A stretch of 42,497 nucleotides of DNA, taken from a virus. Position numbers and translations under genes: made by a program. Of this stretch, positions 25,338 to 32,369 are shown in pieces. The notes beneath the pieces are model-generated. The model had not been told where the DNA came from and did not search any database. It was given only the letters and a program-made list of their open reading frames with translations. Every line of letters begins with the position of its first letter. The stretch's first letter is position 1. The DNA lies in the IMG/VR virus record IMGVR_UViG_3300001472_000039, positions 1 through 42,497 of that record, one strand, 5' to 3'.

Positions 25338-26876
25338 TCAAGCATTAATTTCTATTATACTTGAGGTTTTCACATTAGCATATGGTGTTCCTGATTTAAC
25401 ATCATAATACATAATTGGATATGTCAGTGCATCGAAGGCATGAATATAGACTGAACGCCTTGGTTTTAAGCCTAGTGTAGGGTCATACTTGCCATCTTTT
25501 TGTTTTTCTGAAGAAAGGTGACGAATACTTTTTAAAGACTCAGTGCATTGGGCTGAAAATATTATTTCCTCCTGCACAAGTTTGGCAATCATTAGCCTCA
25601 CCCTACCCTCGACTGAACCTTGGAATTTTGGAGCTGCCTTCATACGAATAGGCTCAAGGTCAAAATGGTCACACTTCTCCTTTGATATTTCCTCAAAGTC
25701 TCGAACATCGTAGGATCCTGTTTTTGCTCGGTACTGGTTGAAAGCTGAGTTATCTGAAATGTGTACGAATTTTAGCTTTTGACCGACACGTTCATTCCAA
25801 TATGCCATCTTCCTGTATATAAGAGGGATTATTGTGGTGTAAGGAATCTTCTTATTTATAGTAACTAATTCATCAAATACCGTCCAAATCGATTTCTCTT
25901 TCCCAATCAGGCACTGCATAAATATCATCGCATTGTTTACTGCCCCAGGGTCATATCCAATTATTACAGGAAAACTTGGGTTGGGAACTATTCCCTTTCG
26001 AGAATCACCTACGACATGTAAAGGTTTTGAAAAGTACGGAGCTAATATAGCATCGCCCGATGGTCTATCTACCCACTCACCCTCAAGCATTCGTTTTGCT
26101 TCAATTGGGTCATTAGAAACCGCTTCCATAACTCGGTCATAGTAACCCTCGGGTAAGTTATCTACATTCTCGGCAATCCTAACATGTACTACATGGTAGG
26201 CTTTATTGTAATTACCGTATTCATCTAATGGTGACTCAAAGAATCTTTTGTACACCCAGTGAGACGGGCCACTCGGATTGCAGGCAGCGCAGTATTGTTG
26301 ACAGCCCTCAATTCCTTGACGCCTTCCCAACTGCTGAACGATGGCATTGAAATAAGCCGGAGACTCTAGGTTTGTTAGCTCATCCACGAAAACATAGCTA
26401 GGCTCAAAACCTTTTATTCGATCAGACAAAATGTTCCCAAATGGTGCAGACATAAGACTTATTCTAGACCAACCACCATATCGGTTCTGCACATCAATAT
26501 ATGGTGCTTTCTGTAAATCCATTTTCTCGTCCGTATGCTCAAGCCCAAGACCCTCTTTCCACTCAGGTAATATTTCTGTCTGCAATTTATGCCAAACTCC
26601 CCCTTGGGTTGCTTGTGACTTAACTCCAACAACTATTAAACACAGAGCATTGAAATTCTCATAGGCATGACGAACCAATTTATGACCACCTAATACAAAA
26701 GTTTTACCCGATGCTCTTTCTCCATAGGCAAGGACATACTTAGCTCTGCTCTCAAATAATTCCTGCTGGCTTCCAGATAGTGAAGGACTCCATGGTTCCT
26801 GCTCTACTTGCTCTTCTTCTTCTTCGTCAAAAGCACCAAGAAAAGCCTTAGGATCAATCTTCTTCAGCCTTGGCAT
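25338..26876 (-). CDS. terL: Large terminase subunit (512 aa)
   Basis: The ATPase/nuclease motor that packages phage DNA into the prohead through the portal. Walker A is GERASGKT at residues 52-59 and Walker B is YVFVDELT at residues 161-168. The C-terminal RNase H-like nuclease domain shows the expected acidic residues: GYDPG near residue 300, ISDNSAF in the middle, and HAFDALTYPIMYY near the end. Length matches TerL. It overlaps the small terminase gene by 23 nt, as is common for the pair. Confidence 0.95.
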   Translation of the reverse strand: MPRLKKIDPKAFLGAFDEEEEEQVEQEPWSPSLSGSQQELFESRAKYVLAYGERASGKTFVLGGHKLVRHAYENFNALCLIVVGVKSQATQGGVWHKLQTEILPEWKEGLGLEHTDEKMDLQKAPYIDVQNRYGGWSRISLMSAPFGNILSDRIKGFEPSYVFVDELTNLESPAYFNAIVQQLGRRQGIEGCQQYCAACNPSGPSHWVYKRFFESPLDEYGNYNKAYHVVHVRIAENVDNLPEGYYDRVMEAVSNDPIEAKRMLEGEWVDRPSGDAILAPYFSKPLHVVGDSRKGIVPNPSFPVIIGYDPGAVNNAMIFMQCLIGKEKSIWTVFDELVTINKKIPYTTIIPLIYRKMAYWNERVGQKLKFVHISDNSAFNQYRAKTGSYDVRDFEEISKEKCDHFDLEPIRMKAAPKFQGSVEGRVRLMIAKLVQEEIIFSAQCTESLKSIRHLSSEKQKDGKYDPTLGLKPRRSVYIHAFDALTYPIMYYDVKSGTPYANVKTSSIIEINA

Positions 26877-27525
26877 CTGCTTGCATTTCTTTGAGTGGTC
26901 TGAACCCAGGCTTACGCTTATCTTCCTTTTTGTCTTTTTCGGACATCTTAATCATTAAATCCAACCCATGTAGCAACCTGTCGTAAAACTTGCCTTGTTG
27001 CTCAGCCGTTTGAAGAAATAATTTAGTCCTTAATAATTCTTCCTCAGGATCTAATCCACCGCCAGAGATATCGTCCCTTAATTTCTCTGCTACCTCGAAC
27101 AAAGCCATATTCTGACGAATCGCAATCTTTTGTGTTACCTCTAGGGCATTGGACATCAAGCGTCCTATACCTCCCTGTAAGTTCTCAAATACTTTTAGCT
27201 TCTCAATATTGTCAGGATTTTTAAGCATCCCTTCGATATCGTTCATGAAGACTTCTTTGCCGTTTTTCTTTAAAGCTCCAATAAAATCCTTATGGCTTGG
27301 AGCTTCCGGCGGTTCCGATCTAGCCATTAACTCAACTTCGGTTGGAGCATGACCTTGCTCTCCAGCAACCTGCCATAAAGCTTTAAGCTTCGGGTCACGC
27401 CTCACCTTCTCACGAAGGTTATGCTCACCTATACCTAATTCCTTAGATGCCGATCCGTAGTTTCCATCATGCTTACGCATGAGGGTAGCCAGCTCATCGG
27501 TGCTATACTTTCTGCGTCTGGGCAT
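26854..27525 (-). CDS. terS: Small terminase subunit (223 aa)
   Basis: The DNA-recognition partner of the packaging motor. Residues 6-50 form a helix-turn-helix (YSTDELATLMRKHDGNYGSA, ASKELGIGEHNLREKVRRDP), the usual N-terminal domain of TerS. The middle and C-terminal parts are helical and charged (LEVTQKIAIRQNMALFEVAE), suited to ring oligomerisation. It is directly upstream of and overlaps the large terminase gene. Assignment rests on the HTH, size and synteny. Confidence 0.8.
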   Translation of the reverse strand: MPRRRKYSTDELATLMRKHDGNYGSASKELGIGEHNLREKVRRDPKLKALWQVAGEQGHAPTEVELMARSEPPEAPSHKDFIGALKKNGKEVFMNDIEGMLKNPDNIEKLKVFENLQGGIGRLMSNALEVTQKIAIRQNMALFEVAEKLRDDISGGGLDPEEELLRTKLFLQTAEQQGKFYDRLLHGLDLMIKMSEKDKKEDKRKPGFRPLKEMQADAKAEED

Positions 27526-27895
27526 TGAAAAAAGACATTAACATTGGCTTATACTTTTTGCCCCAATCCGAACTAGATCGAAGATAAGCAAAGCTGCCAT
27601 TAGAAGCTAAAGCGTAGGCTGAGTTTCGTACCTGCCAGTCAAATAAATCAAAATTGCACCCTAGACAGAAACTCTTAGCTTCACCTACTTCCACATCATT
27701 CCAGTTGTGCCTCGAGCTAAGACTCTTAACTCGGTCAATGTCTAGCTCTGAGTTGATTGCAATTTCTTCGTCAGATAAAACTCTAACAACACTCGTTTTT
27801 CCGTTACTATTTAAAATTCTTTCCCTAGCAAGTAGCCTTACAAAAATAGGAGGGAACTCATCGAATACTGCCCAGCCTTTACGGATTTTTCTCAT
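27503..27895 (-). CDS. Phage protein of unknown function upstream of terminase (130 aa)
   Basis: It overlaps the small terminase gene by 23 nt and the next small gene by 17 nt, so it is part of the packaging operon. The segment VVRVLSDEEIAINSELDIDR followed by VKSLSSRHNWNDVEVGEAK resembles a small helix-turn-helix: the order 'lsdeEIA..s.ld..rVk.ls....W..v' is the usual pattern of a DNA-binding helix pair. Two Cys lie in FCLGCNFD. It might assist packaging-site choice. Function not recognised. Confidence 0.65.
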   Translation of the reverse strand: MRKIRKGWAVFDEFPPIFVRLLARERILNSNGKTSVVRVLSDEEIAINSELDIDRVKSLSSRHNWNDVEVGEAKSFCLGCNFDLFDWQVRNSAYALASNGSFAYLRSSSDWGKKYKPMLMSFFNAQTQKV

Positions 27896-28112
27896 TTTCT
27901 ATATTTATCATCATTTGAATTTCTGAATGAACTCTCTTCAACCTCCTTCGACTCTGTGAGCCAACCTTTCCAATTTCACCGATGCATCCCACTTTCCCAG
28001 TGTCAGCGTGGAAACCCACTAATAAAAAATTAGAAAAGTATTCTTTTATAATCGGCTCAAGCCTGTCCAATATTTCTTCATCCTTCACATTTTTGATAAT
28101 AAACTCGTGCAT
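27879..28112 (-). CDS. Small protein at the head of the late operon (77 aa)
   Basis: The ATG at 28112 is preferred; the frame could open with TTG at 28124. The product has a helical N-terminus (HEFIIKNVKDEEILDRLEPI), a beta-like middle (LLVGFHADTGKVGCIGEIG) and a basic segment (SQSRRRLKRV). It is the first gene left of the attachment site, with the two left integrase arm repeats 19-38 nt upstream. Excision or late control is conceivable from position, but no motif supports it. Confidence 0.6.
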   Translation of the reverse strand: MHEFIIKNVKDEEILDRLEPIIKEYFSNFLLVGFHADTGKVGCIGEIGKVGSQSRRRLKRVHSEIQMMINIENEKNP

Positions 28113-28130
28113 TTGATAATGCAAGGTCTA

Positions 28131-28150
28131 TGTCACGAATTGTCACGAAT
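28131..28150 (+). repeat. Left arm-type sites: tandem 10-bp repeat with TGTCACG
   Basis: TGTCACGAAT occurs twice in perfect tandem (28131-28140 and 28141-28150). The TGTCACG word recurs four times on the other side of the tRNA-derived core. A paired, same-direction, 10-bp spacing is the usual layout of integrase arm sites. Confidence 0.6.
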
Positions 28151-28163
28151 AGGCTAAAAGCCT
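28151..28163. other. Short hairpin between left arm repeats and the att core
   Basis: AGGCT and AGCCT pair over a 3-nt loop and are followed by TTATTTAT on the plus strand. It lies between the arm sites and the tRNA-derived core. It may be a bending site or a weak terminator protecting the core from transcription. Confidence 0.3.
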
Positions 28164-28186
28164 TTATTTATAAGGCATAGCACTAC

Positions 28187-28233
<47 letters not shown>

Positions 28234-28239
28234 CTTTTT

Positions 28240-28283
28240 AACACCTCAAGCCCCTATAAACAAAGGGCTTGGGGTGTTTTTTT
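28240..28283 (+). terminator. Strong intrinsic terminator next to attP
   Basis: Arms 28240-28253 and 28265-28278 form a 14-bp stem with one G-T wobble around an 11-nt loop, followed by seven T. It starts 7 nt after the CCA. It is probably part of the host-derived segment, restoring the terminator of the host tRNA-Phe gene after integration, and it also isolates the integrase gene. Confidence 0.85.
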
Positions 28284-28318
28284 ATGTTGACTAGTGTAAT
28301 ATGGTTATGCGAAAAATC

Positions 28319-28377
28319 TGTCACGATTTTGTCACGGGAAGCTGTTTTCCGTAAAATTTGTCACGGGTTTTGTCACG
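28319..28377 (+). repeat. Right arm-type sites: four TGTCACG repeats
   Basis: TGTCACG occurs at 28319, 28330, 28359 and 28371, all in the same direction. Spacing is 11, 29 and 12 bp, so the sites form two helical-turn pairs. They end 8 bp before the integrase ATG and may also let integrase control its own promoter. Confidence 0.6.
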
Positions 28378-28385
28378 GGAAAAGC

Positions 28386-29390
28386 ATGAAAATAAGAGTC
28401 TACATTGATCAGAGGAAAAAAGATTTAGGTGAAAGTGCTTGGTGTGTTGAACTAAAAATTGGAAAAAAAAGAAAAAGAAAATATCTTTCGTCCAGGGAAA
28501 TAGCTTACGAATATAAACGTGAACTAGAAAAACCTTTCATAGAGGGTTACCATGAAGAGTCTGAGCCTAGCGCTATATTGCTATCTACGGCTTTAAAAAA
28601 CCACTTAGATAACTTATCTGACCTAGGTGCTAGACCCATTACAATAACCTCCAGAAGAACTAAATGTAATCATTTTGTCAGGTGGATGAAGGACGCTCGA
28701 TTATCTAAGGTCACACGGCAGATTTTTAAGGAATATATTCTTTTAGGAAATACAGAAACTACTCGAAAAACTACTCGGTCAGAGGTCGGTGGTTTTCTTA
28801 ACTGGTGCCATGAATCGGATTTAACTCAAACTCATTTCTACAAAGTAAAATGGGAGTCTAAGTTTGAGGACGAAGAATTAATCGGAATCCTAACTCCTGA
28901 GGAAACAGCAGAGCTTTTATCTAACACAATGGATCGCTATAAAGTAGCAACTGCACTTTCCTTTTTTGCAGGAATAAGACCTTATGAATTGGATCGATTA
29001 AAATGGGAATTATTTTACCCTGAGAAAAACTTAATTATCATTGAGGGTAAGTCTTCCAAAACACGAAAGAATCGGAAACTAACTGACCTTCCACCGAATC
29101 TATGGGATTGGATCGGGAAGTATAAAAAACATTGTTTGGGCAAAATTGGCCCGCTTAATCGGTATCGTGTCTTTGCGAAGAATAGAAAGAAAGCAATAGT
29201 TGCCTCAGGGATAATTTACCCTCATGACGGAGCTAGGCATTCATTTGGAACTTACGGATATTTTTATGGTGGTAAAAGCTGGGCTATGCGGTGTATGGGA
29301 CACAGCAATGAAAAGGTATTCAACAAACATTATTTGAATACAGGAGTTGGGCCGGAAGAAGCGAACGACTTTTTTAAAATATGCCCTTAA
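28386..29390 (+). CDS. int: Tyrosine site-specific integrase (334 aa)
   Basis: A phage tyrosine recombinase that joins attP to the host tRNA-Phe gene. Residues 1-60 form a basic arm-binding domain, and residues 65-150 a core-binding domain. Catalytic motifs: R198 in AGIRPYEL, a Lys in EGKSSKTRK near residue 222, R284 in HDGARHSFGTY, H306 in GHSN and nucleophile Y316 in KHYL. Box II departs slightly from HxxR: Asp, not His, is three residues before Arg, with His one further back. The ATG at 28386 was chosen because earlier non-ATG starts would put coding sequence over the terminator and arm sites. Confidence 0.93.
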   Translation: MKIRVYIDQRKKDLGESAWCVELKIGKKRKRKYLSSREIAYEYKRELEKPFIEGYHEESEPSAILLSTALKNHLDNLSDLGARPITITSRRTKCNHFVRWMKDARLSKVTRQIFKEYILLGNTETTRKTTRSEVGGFLNWCHESDLTQTHFYKVKWESKFEDEELIGILTPEETAELLSNTMDRYKVATALSFFAGIRPYELDRLKWELFYPEKNLIIIEGKSSKTRKNRKLTDLPPNLWDWIGKYKKHCLGKIGPLNRYRVFAKNRKKAIVASGIIYPHDGARHSFGTYGYFYGGKSWAMRCMGHSNEKVFNKHYLNTGVGPEEANDFFKICP

Positions 29391-29474
29391 GATATTTGTA
29401 TGAATCTGAGTCTGATTCTGTATCTATGACTATAACTATATGCTATACCTATATCACAAGTTATAAAAAACAAC

Positions 29475-29506
29475 ACAGAAGCACAGAAGCATAGAAGCAT
29501 AGAAGT
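29475..29506. repeat. Four tandem 8-bp repeats
   Basis: Units ACAGAAGC (twice), ATAGAAGC and a final ATAGAAGT are head to tail. They may be iterons or slipped-strand expansion. There is no coding frame over them. Confidence 0.7.
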
Positions 29507-29601
29507 CAAGCTCTCTGCCAAATGTCAATTTTGCTCAGTTTCCGTAAAGTACTTCATATCAGCTACTTGCACCCCAACTCCAGAGCTAAGTTCCTAAGTT
29601 C

Positions 29602-29633
29602 GCTAAAGGGGGCCTGCTTTAGCCGTTGTTTTT
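29602..29633 (+). terminator. Intrinsic terminator-like hairpin after integrase
   Basis: GCTAAAG (29602-29608) and CTTTAGC (29617-29623) form a 7-bp stem around GGGGCCTG, followed by a T-rich stretch. It lies 210 nt past the integrase stop and is the first plausible terminator for that transcript. Confidence 0.5.
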
Positions 29634-29667
29634 GTACATTTACCTAACTCATAATCCGGTCAGACTA

Positions 29668-29713
29668 CGGTAATGTTACGTAGTCACTACGTAGTCACTA
29701 CGTAACATTACCG
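29668..29713. repeat. 46-bp near-perfect palindrome with 11-bp iterons
   Basis: The outer 17-bp arms (starting CGGTAATG, ending CATTACCG) are perfectly inverted. The centre is a 10-bp palindrome (ACTACGTAGT), flanked on each side by a single C that breaks symmetry. The same stretch contains direct repeats of TACGTAGTCAC. It can form a long cruciform or bind a symmetric protein. There is no T-run, so it is not a terminator. Confidence 0.9.
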
Positions 29714-29881
29714 GAAATTAGGTTTTTGGAAGATTTAAGAACCCTTTATTGATCACGATTTCAGCCGATTCTGGAACCATTAAGGGGGGGACTATAGGGG
29801 GGGATTAAGGAGGTTCTCCTGCATAGCATAAAGTAAAGTATATATATTAAAGGAATAGCATATATACAAGGGAGAGGATTG

Positions 29882-30196
29882 TTAAGGAGAGGGATGTTTT
29901 TTTATCCACTTACCATTGTACCAATGCCAGCCTTCTTGTTTGAGCTTAGTGGCATAAATTTTTCTAGTTTGTTCAAGTTGATTAATCCGATTCTCGTAAA
30001 CATCTGAAGTTCCTCCTTTCTCATTTGGGAAAAACTTGAAAATCAAAATAGCTGTAATGAAAATTCCAATAAGAACTCCAAGCCAAAAATTCCTTGATCG
30101 ATAAAACCCCGTAGTCGGGATATCAAAACTAAGCACGGGCTTATCAAATTCAACATAACGAGTTTCACCTCGTAGTTTTACTTCAATTTCTTTCAT
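29882..30196 (-). CDS. Small single-pass membrane protein (104 aa)
   Basis: The N-terminal 30 residues are soluble and beta-like (IEVKLRGETRYVEFDKPVLS). Residues about 36-55 form one membrane helix (WLGVLIGIFITAILIFKFF). The C-terminus is charged and aromatic (QEGWHWYNGKWIKKHPSP). It follows the regulator-like 74-residue gene directly (TAAATG). Lysogeny-region location suggests a membrane factor expressed from the prophage, for example exclusion of other phages. No family was recognised. Confidence 0.65.
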   Translation of the reverse strand: MKEIEVKLRGETRYVEFDKPVLSFDIPTTGFYRSRNFWLGVLIGIFITAILIFKFFPNEKGGTSDVYENRINQLEQTRKIYATKLKQEGWHWYNGKWIKKHPSP

Positions 30197-30421
30197 TTAT
30201 AGTTTTTGTCCTTTTTTAAAATCCAAAGCGTAGCGTCCTACCGCAATCCACTTTGGCATCGTTGGTTCTTGTTGTGTGAGTAATTGAATTGCCACCTCCA
30301 TGGAATTTTGCGCGAAATTATTAATTGGTATGCCCTCCAACTTCTCGCAAAGTTCTGATATTCTAGAGTAGAGTTCAGGGCTAACTCTAACTCCGATTGA
30401 TTTTTCTAATTCTTTTTTCAT
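30197..30421 (-). CDS. Small ribbon-helix-helix-like protein (74 aa)
   Basis: ATG at 30421 is preferred over an upstream extension to 30475, which adds Cys/Lys-rich sequence unlike a real N-terminus. The pattern KSIGVRVSPELYSRISELCE followed by KLEGIPINNFAQNSMEVAIQ is typical of ribbon-helix-helix DNA-binding proteins: a basic beta strand, a helix, a turn, then a second helix. It is the first gene left of a divergent control region, so it is a candidate lysogeny or excision regulator. The target is unknown; direct repeats at 30539 and 30559 are possible operators. Confidence 0.6.
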   Translation of the reverse strand: MKKELEKSIGVRVSPELYSRISELCEKLEGIPINNFAQNSMEVAIQLLTQQEPTMPKWIAVGRYALDFKKGQKL

Positions 30422-30474
30422 CTTACATAGTTTGTTTGTTTTTTTGATGCAATACTTAGGCAGAAGCTCACACA

Positions 30475-30503
30475 TAAAAATGTAAAAATAAGTAACATGT
30501 CAA
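30475..30503 (-). promoter_or_regulatory. Possible leftward promoter in the divergent control region
   Basis: On the minus strand a perfect TTGACA (-35, 30498-30503) is followed after 17 nt by TTTTTA (30475-30480). The -10 match is weak. It would drive the ribbon-helix-helix gene. Confidence 0.35.
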
Positions 30504-30538
30504 TACTTTTTATCATTTTATTACACTCAATTATAGAG

Positions 30539-30569
30539 TTTGCTATTTTATTTTGCATTTTGCTATTTT
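30539..30569 (+). repeat. Direct 11-bp repeats, possible operator
   Basis: TTTGCTATTTT occurs at 30539-30549 and again at 30559-30569, a 20-bp spacing (two helical turns), between the divergent genes. This is operator-like, although the DNA is very T-rich. Confidence 0.4.
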
Positions 30570-30610
30570 TTTTCTTTTCTTGTAAATCAATATCCGCTAA
30601 AACCTTGAGC

Positions 30611-30823
30611 ATGAGTGAAAAAAGTGGTGATAAAAAAATAAGATTGGACGAAACATTAAGCCTTAGCGAAGCTGCTATGGTCTTAAAATTCGACTCCTTC
30701 CGATCAATTAATGAATTGATTCGTAAGAAAAAGTTGAAAAGTTTTCGCACTCCATACAGCCGAAATAAACGCGTCCTCAAATCTGAAGTTGAGGCATTAA
30801 CCATTATGGAGGAAATCAGCTAA
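30611..30823 (+). CDS. Small winged-helix/excisionase-like DNA-binding protein (70 aa)
   Basis: The ATG at 30611 was chosen because the longer frame from 30497 adds a T-rich, artificial hydrophobic start. The segment LSLSEAAMVLKFDSFRSINE followed by LIRKKKLKSFRTPYSRNKRV matches the MerR/excisionase type: a helix-turn-helix that begins with 'ls.seAA..L', then a wing with basic residues and a terminal V-L-K-S-EVEAL helix. It is the first gene of the early operon, upstream of the recombination genes. It may be an early regulator or Xis. Confidence 0.65.
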   Translation: MSEKSGDKKIRLDETLSLSEAAMVLKFDSFRSINELIRKKKLKSFRTPYSRNKRVLKSEVEALTIMEEIS

Positions 30824-31296
30824 TGTGTTTAGAAAAGCAATTTAAAGAACCTTTTGCGGCCAACGTCATTCATTGGCGTCCAGGATCGACCAACAAGGAT
30901 AAAACAAAATGCATAGCATTAGCTTACGTTGATGCCAGAGATGTTATGAAACGTCTCGATGAAGCAGTTGGCCCTGAGAATTGGAAAGATTCATACGAGG
31001 AATTTTCTTCAGGAAGATTAATTTGCACTTTATATATTCGCATCGATGGTGAATGGATAGGGAAAGCAGATGGTGCAGGAGATTCTGCAATTGAAGGTGC
31101 AAAGGGCGGAATAAGTGATGCATTGAAAAGAGCAGCTGTACGATGGGGAATCGGAAGATACCTTTATTATTTACCTGTGAAGTGGGTAGAAATGAATAAG
31201 TATCGCCAAATCGAGAACCCTCCTACCCTTCCCTCGTGGGCATTACCTAAGAATCTTACTTCCGAAAAGAAAGCAGAGCTTACAGGATGGCAATAA
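30823..31296 (+). CDS. Rad52/22-like single-strand annealing protein (157 aa)
   Basis: The protein has the hallmarks of the phage Rad52/Sak annealing family: CIALAYVDARDVMKRLDEAV with GPENWKDSYEEF, then LYIRIDGEWIGKADGAGD and a helical GAKGGISDALKRAAVRWGIG followed by RYLYYLP. Size is typical. It would anneal single strands in phage recombination, working with the exonuclease encoded by the next, overlapping gene. A GGAGG Shine-Dalgarno lies upstream. The pair is a phage equivalent of Red beta and exo. Confidence 0.9.
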   Translation: MCLEKQFKEPFAANVIHWRPGSTNKDKTKCIALAYVDARDVMKRLDEAVGPENWKDSYEEFSSGRLICTLYIRIDGEWIGKADGAGDSAIEGAKGGISDALKRAAVRWGIGRYLYYLPVKWVEMNKYRQIENPPTLPSWALPKNLTSEKKAELTGWQ

Positions 31297-32369
31297 CTAA
31301 GGACGAGAGAGCATGGAAGGGAACTCCCAAGATGTCGGGAAGTTCTGTTTTTGAGAACATGCTTTGCCTAGCTCGCTTTAATGCTAGTAAGAAATTTAAA
31401 GACTATGACACATCTGATGCTACGACGGGGACAATGCTTCATGAGCATATGGAAAACGGAACTGACATTGATGAAATCCCTGATCCTAGCGATCAGTTCA
31501 TCATTAGAGAGTGCCGTAGAATGGAAGAAAGTGTAACCAAGAAATTTGGGTTGTGTGGTGTAGTTAGTAGAGAGCCTCGTTTATGGTTATATGACGAGAA
31601 AGGTGAGGATGGCATTCTCTCTGGTCAGATTGATCGGTTAGAAATTGACGGAGAGAATGCCTCCATCATTGACTACAAAATGCTGTATGGTGCTTATGAA
31701 CCAGCTCACAAAAACAAACAGCTACAAGTATATGCTACTCTAATCTTCGAGAATTACCCCGAGGTGCAAGTAATTCAATTAGCATTACTACAACCTGCTT
31801 TGGGCAAGATGACCACAGGTGTTATGCACCGAGACTTAGGCTTAATGCTTAAAAAGTTAATTCAGGAGCTAGCAGAAAAAGTTGAGGATGAAGATGCCAA
31901 AGCTACTGCCGGCCCGAAACAATGTAAATACTGCAAGGCATTGGCACACTGCCAAACTGCCTACGAATACTTAAAAAATGAAACCAAAGAGATTGATATG
32001 GAAAATATTTCAAATGAAGAATTGTCTGAAAAGATGGGGCTTGTCGGGCTTATTGAGCGTTTTGGCAAGAGTGTTAAATCTGCCCTTAAGGGGCGTCTTG
32101 AGGCTGGTGTTGATGTTCCTGGGTACAGGTTGCGTAATACTGGAAAAACTACGTCGTTTGATGCAGTGGGGGCATCAAAAATTCTTTTCAGCGCAAATCT
32201 TCCTATCGAGGACTTTATTAAAGCTACGAAAATATCGGAGCCGGACTTAGTTACCATTTGGTCAGAATACACTGGTCAGAAAAAAGGTGATGCCCGAAAA
32301 GACCTTCGTCAGAAGCTAGAGCAAGTAATGTTTCAAAAGGATAAGGCTAAGTCCGTTTCAGCAGAATGA
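31287..32369 (+). CDS. PD-(D/E)XK nuclease, recombination exonuclease (360 aa)
   Basis: A RecB-like nuclease domain. After an N-terminal helical part (GSSVFENMLCLARFNASKKF) lie the active-site region ILSGQIDRLEIDGENASIID with YKM, giving the D-x(n)-D-x-K order, and LQVYATLIFENYPEVQVIQL. A CKYCKALAHCQTAYEY cluster could bind a metal or Fe-S group, as in Cas4/AddB-like exonucleases. It overlaps the Rad52-like gene by 10 nt. The pair probably resects and anneals phage DNA. The C-terminal 120 residues are helical and may serve for partner binding. Confidence 0.85.
   Translation: MAITKDERAWKGTPKMSGSSVFENMLCLARFNASKKFKDYDTSDATTGTMLHEHMENGTDIDEIPDPSDQFIIRECRRMEESVTKKFGLCGVVSREPRLWLYDEKGEDGILSGQIDRLEIDGENASIIDYKMLYGAYEPAHKNKQLQVYATLIFENYPEVQVIQLALLQPALGKMTTGVMHRDLGLMLKKLIQELAEKVEDEDAKATAGPKQCKYCKALAHCQTAYEYLKNETKEIDMENISNEELSEKMGLVGLIERFGKSVKSALKGRLEAGVDVPGYRLRNTGKTTSFDAVGASKILFSANLPIEDFIKATKISEPDLVTIWSEYTGQKKGDARKDLRQKLEQVMFQKDKAKSVSAE

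Larger units (their letters stand above)
29391..29881. other. Non-coding 490-bp control or origin candidate region
   Basis: No gene was found here. It holds, in order, alternating TAT-rich sequence, four tandem 8-bp repeats, a hairpin with a T-rich tail, a 46-bp near-palindrome with 11-bp iterons, two G7 tracts six bases apart, an AGGAG/CTCCT hairpin and an AT-rich run (29831-29867). Iterons, palindrome and AT-rich DNA together resemble a replication origin, but no initiator-binding site was identified. Confidence 0.45.

Noticed and set aside
28269-28385. N-terminal extension of integrase from TTG at 28269
   Set aside because: It would put coding sequence over the terminator tail and the arm repeats. 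The ATG at 28386 gives a standard integrase start.
29475-29506. CRISPR array
   Set aside because: The repeats are 8 bp, head to tail, with no spacers, and there are no cas genes.
29668-29713. Telomere resolution site of a linear plasmid-prophage
   Set aside because: The integrase is a normal-length tyrosine recombinase with a tRNA-type attP, and no protelomerase was seen. The two C mismatches are also unlike known telomere sites.
30497-30610. N-terminal membrane extension of the winged-helix gene
   Set aside because: The added sequence is the translation of a T-rich control region with direct repeats. The internal ATG at 30611 gives a normal small DNA-binding protein.
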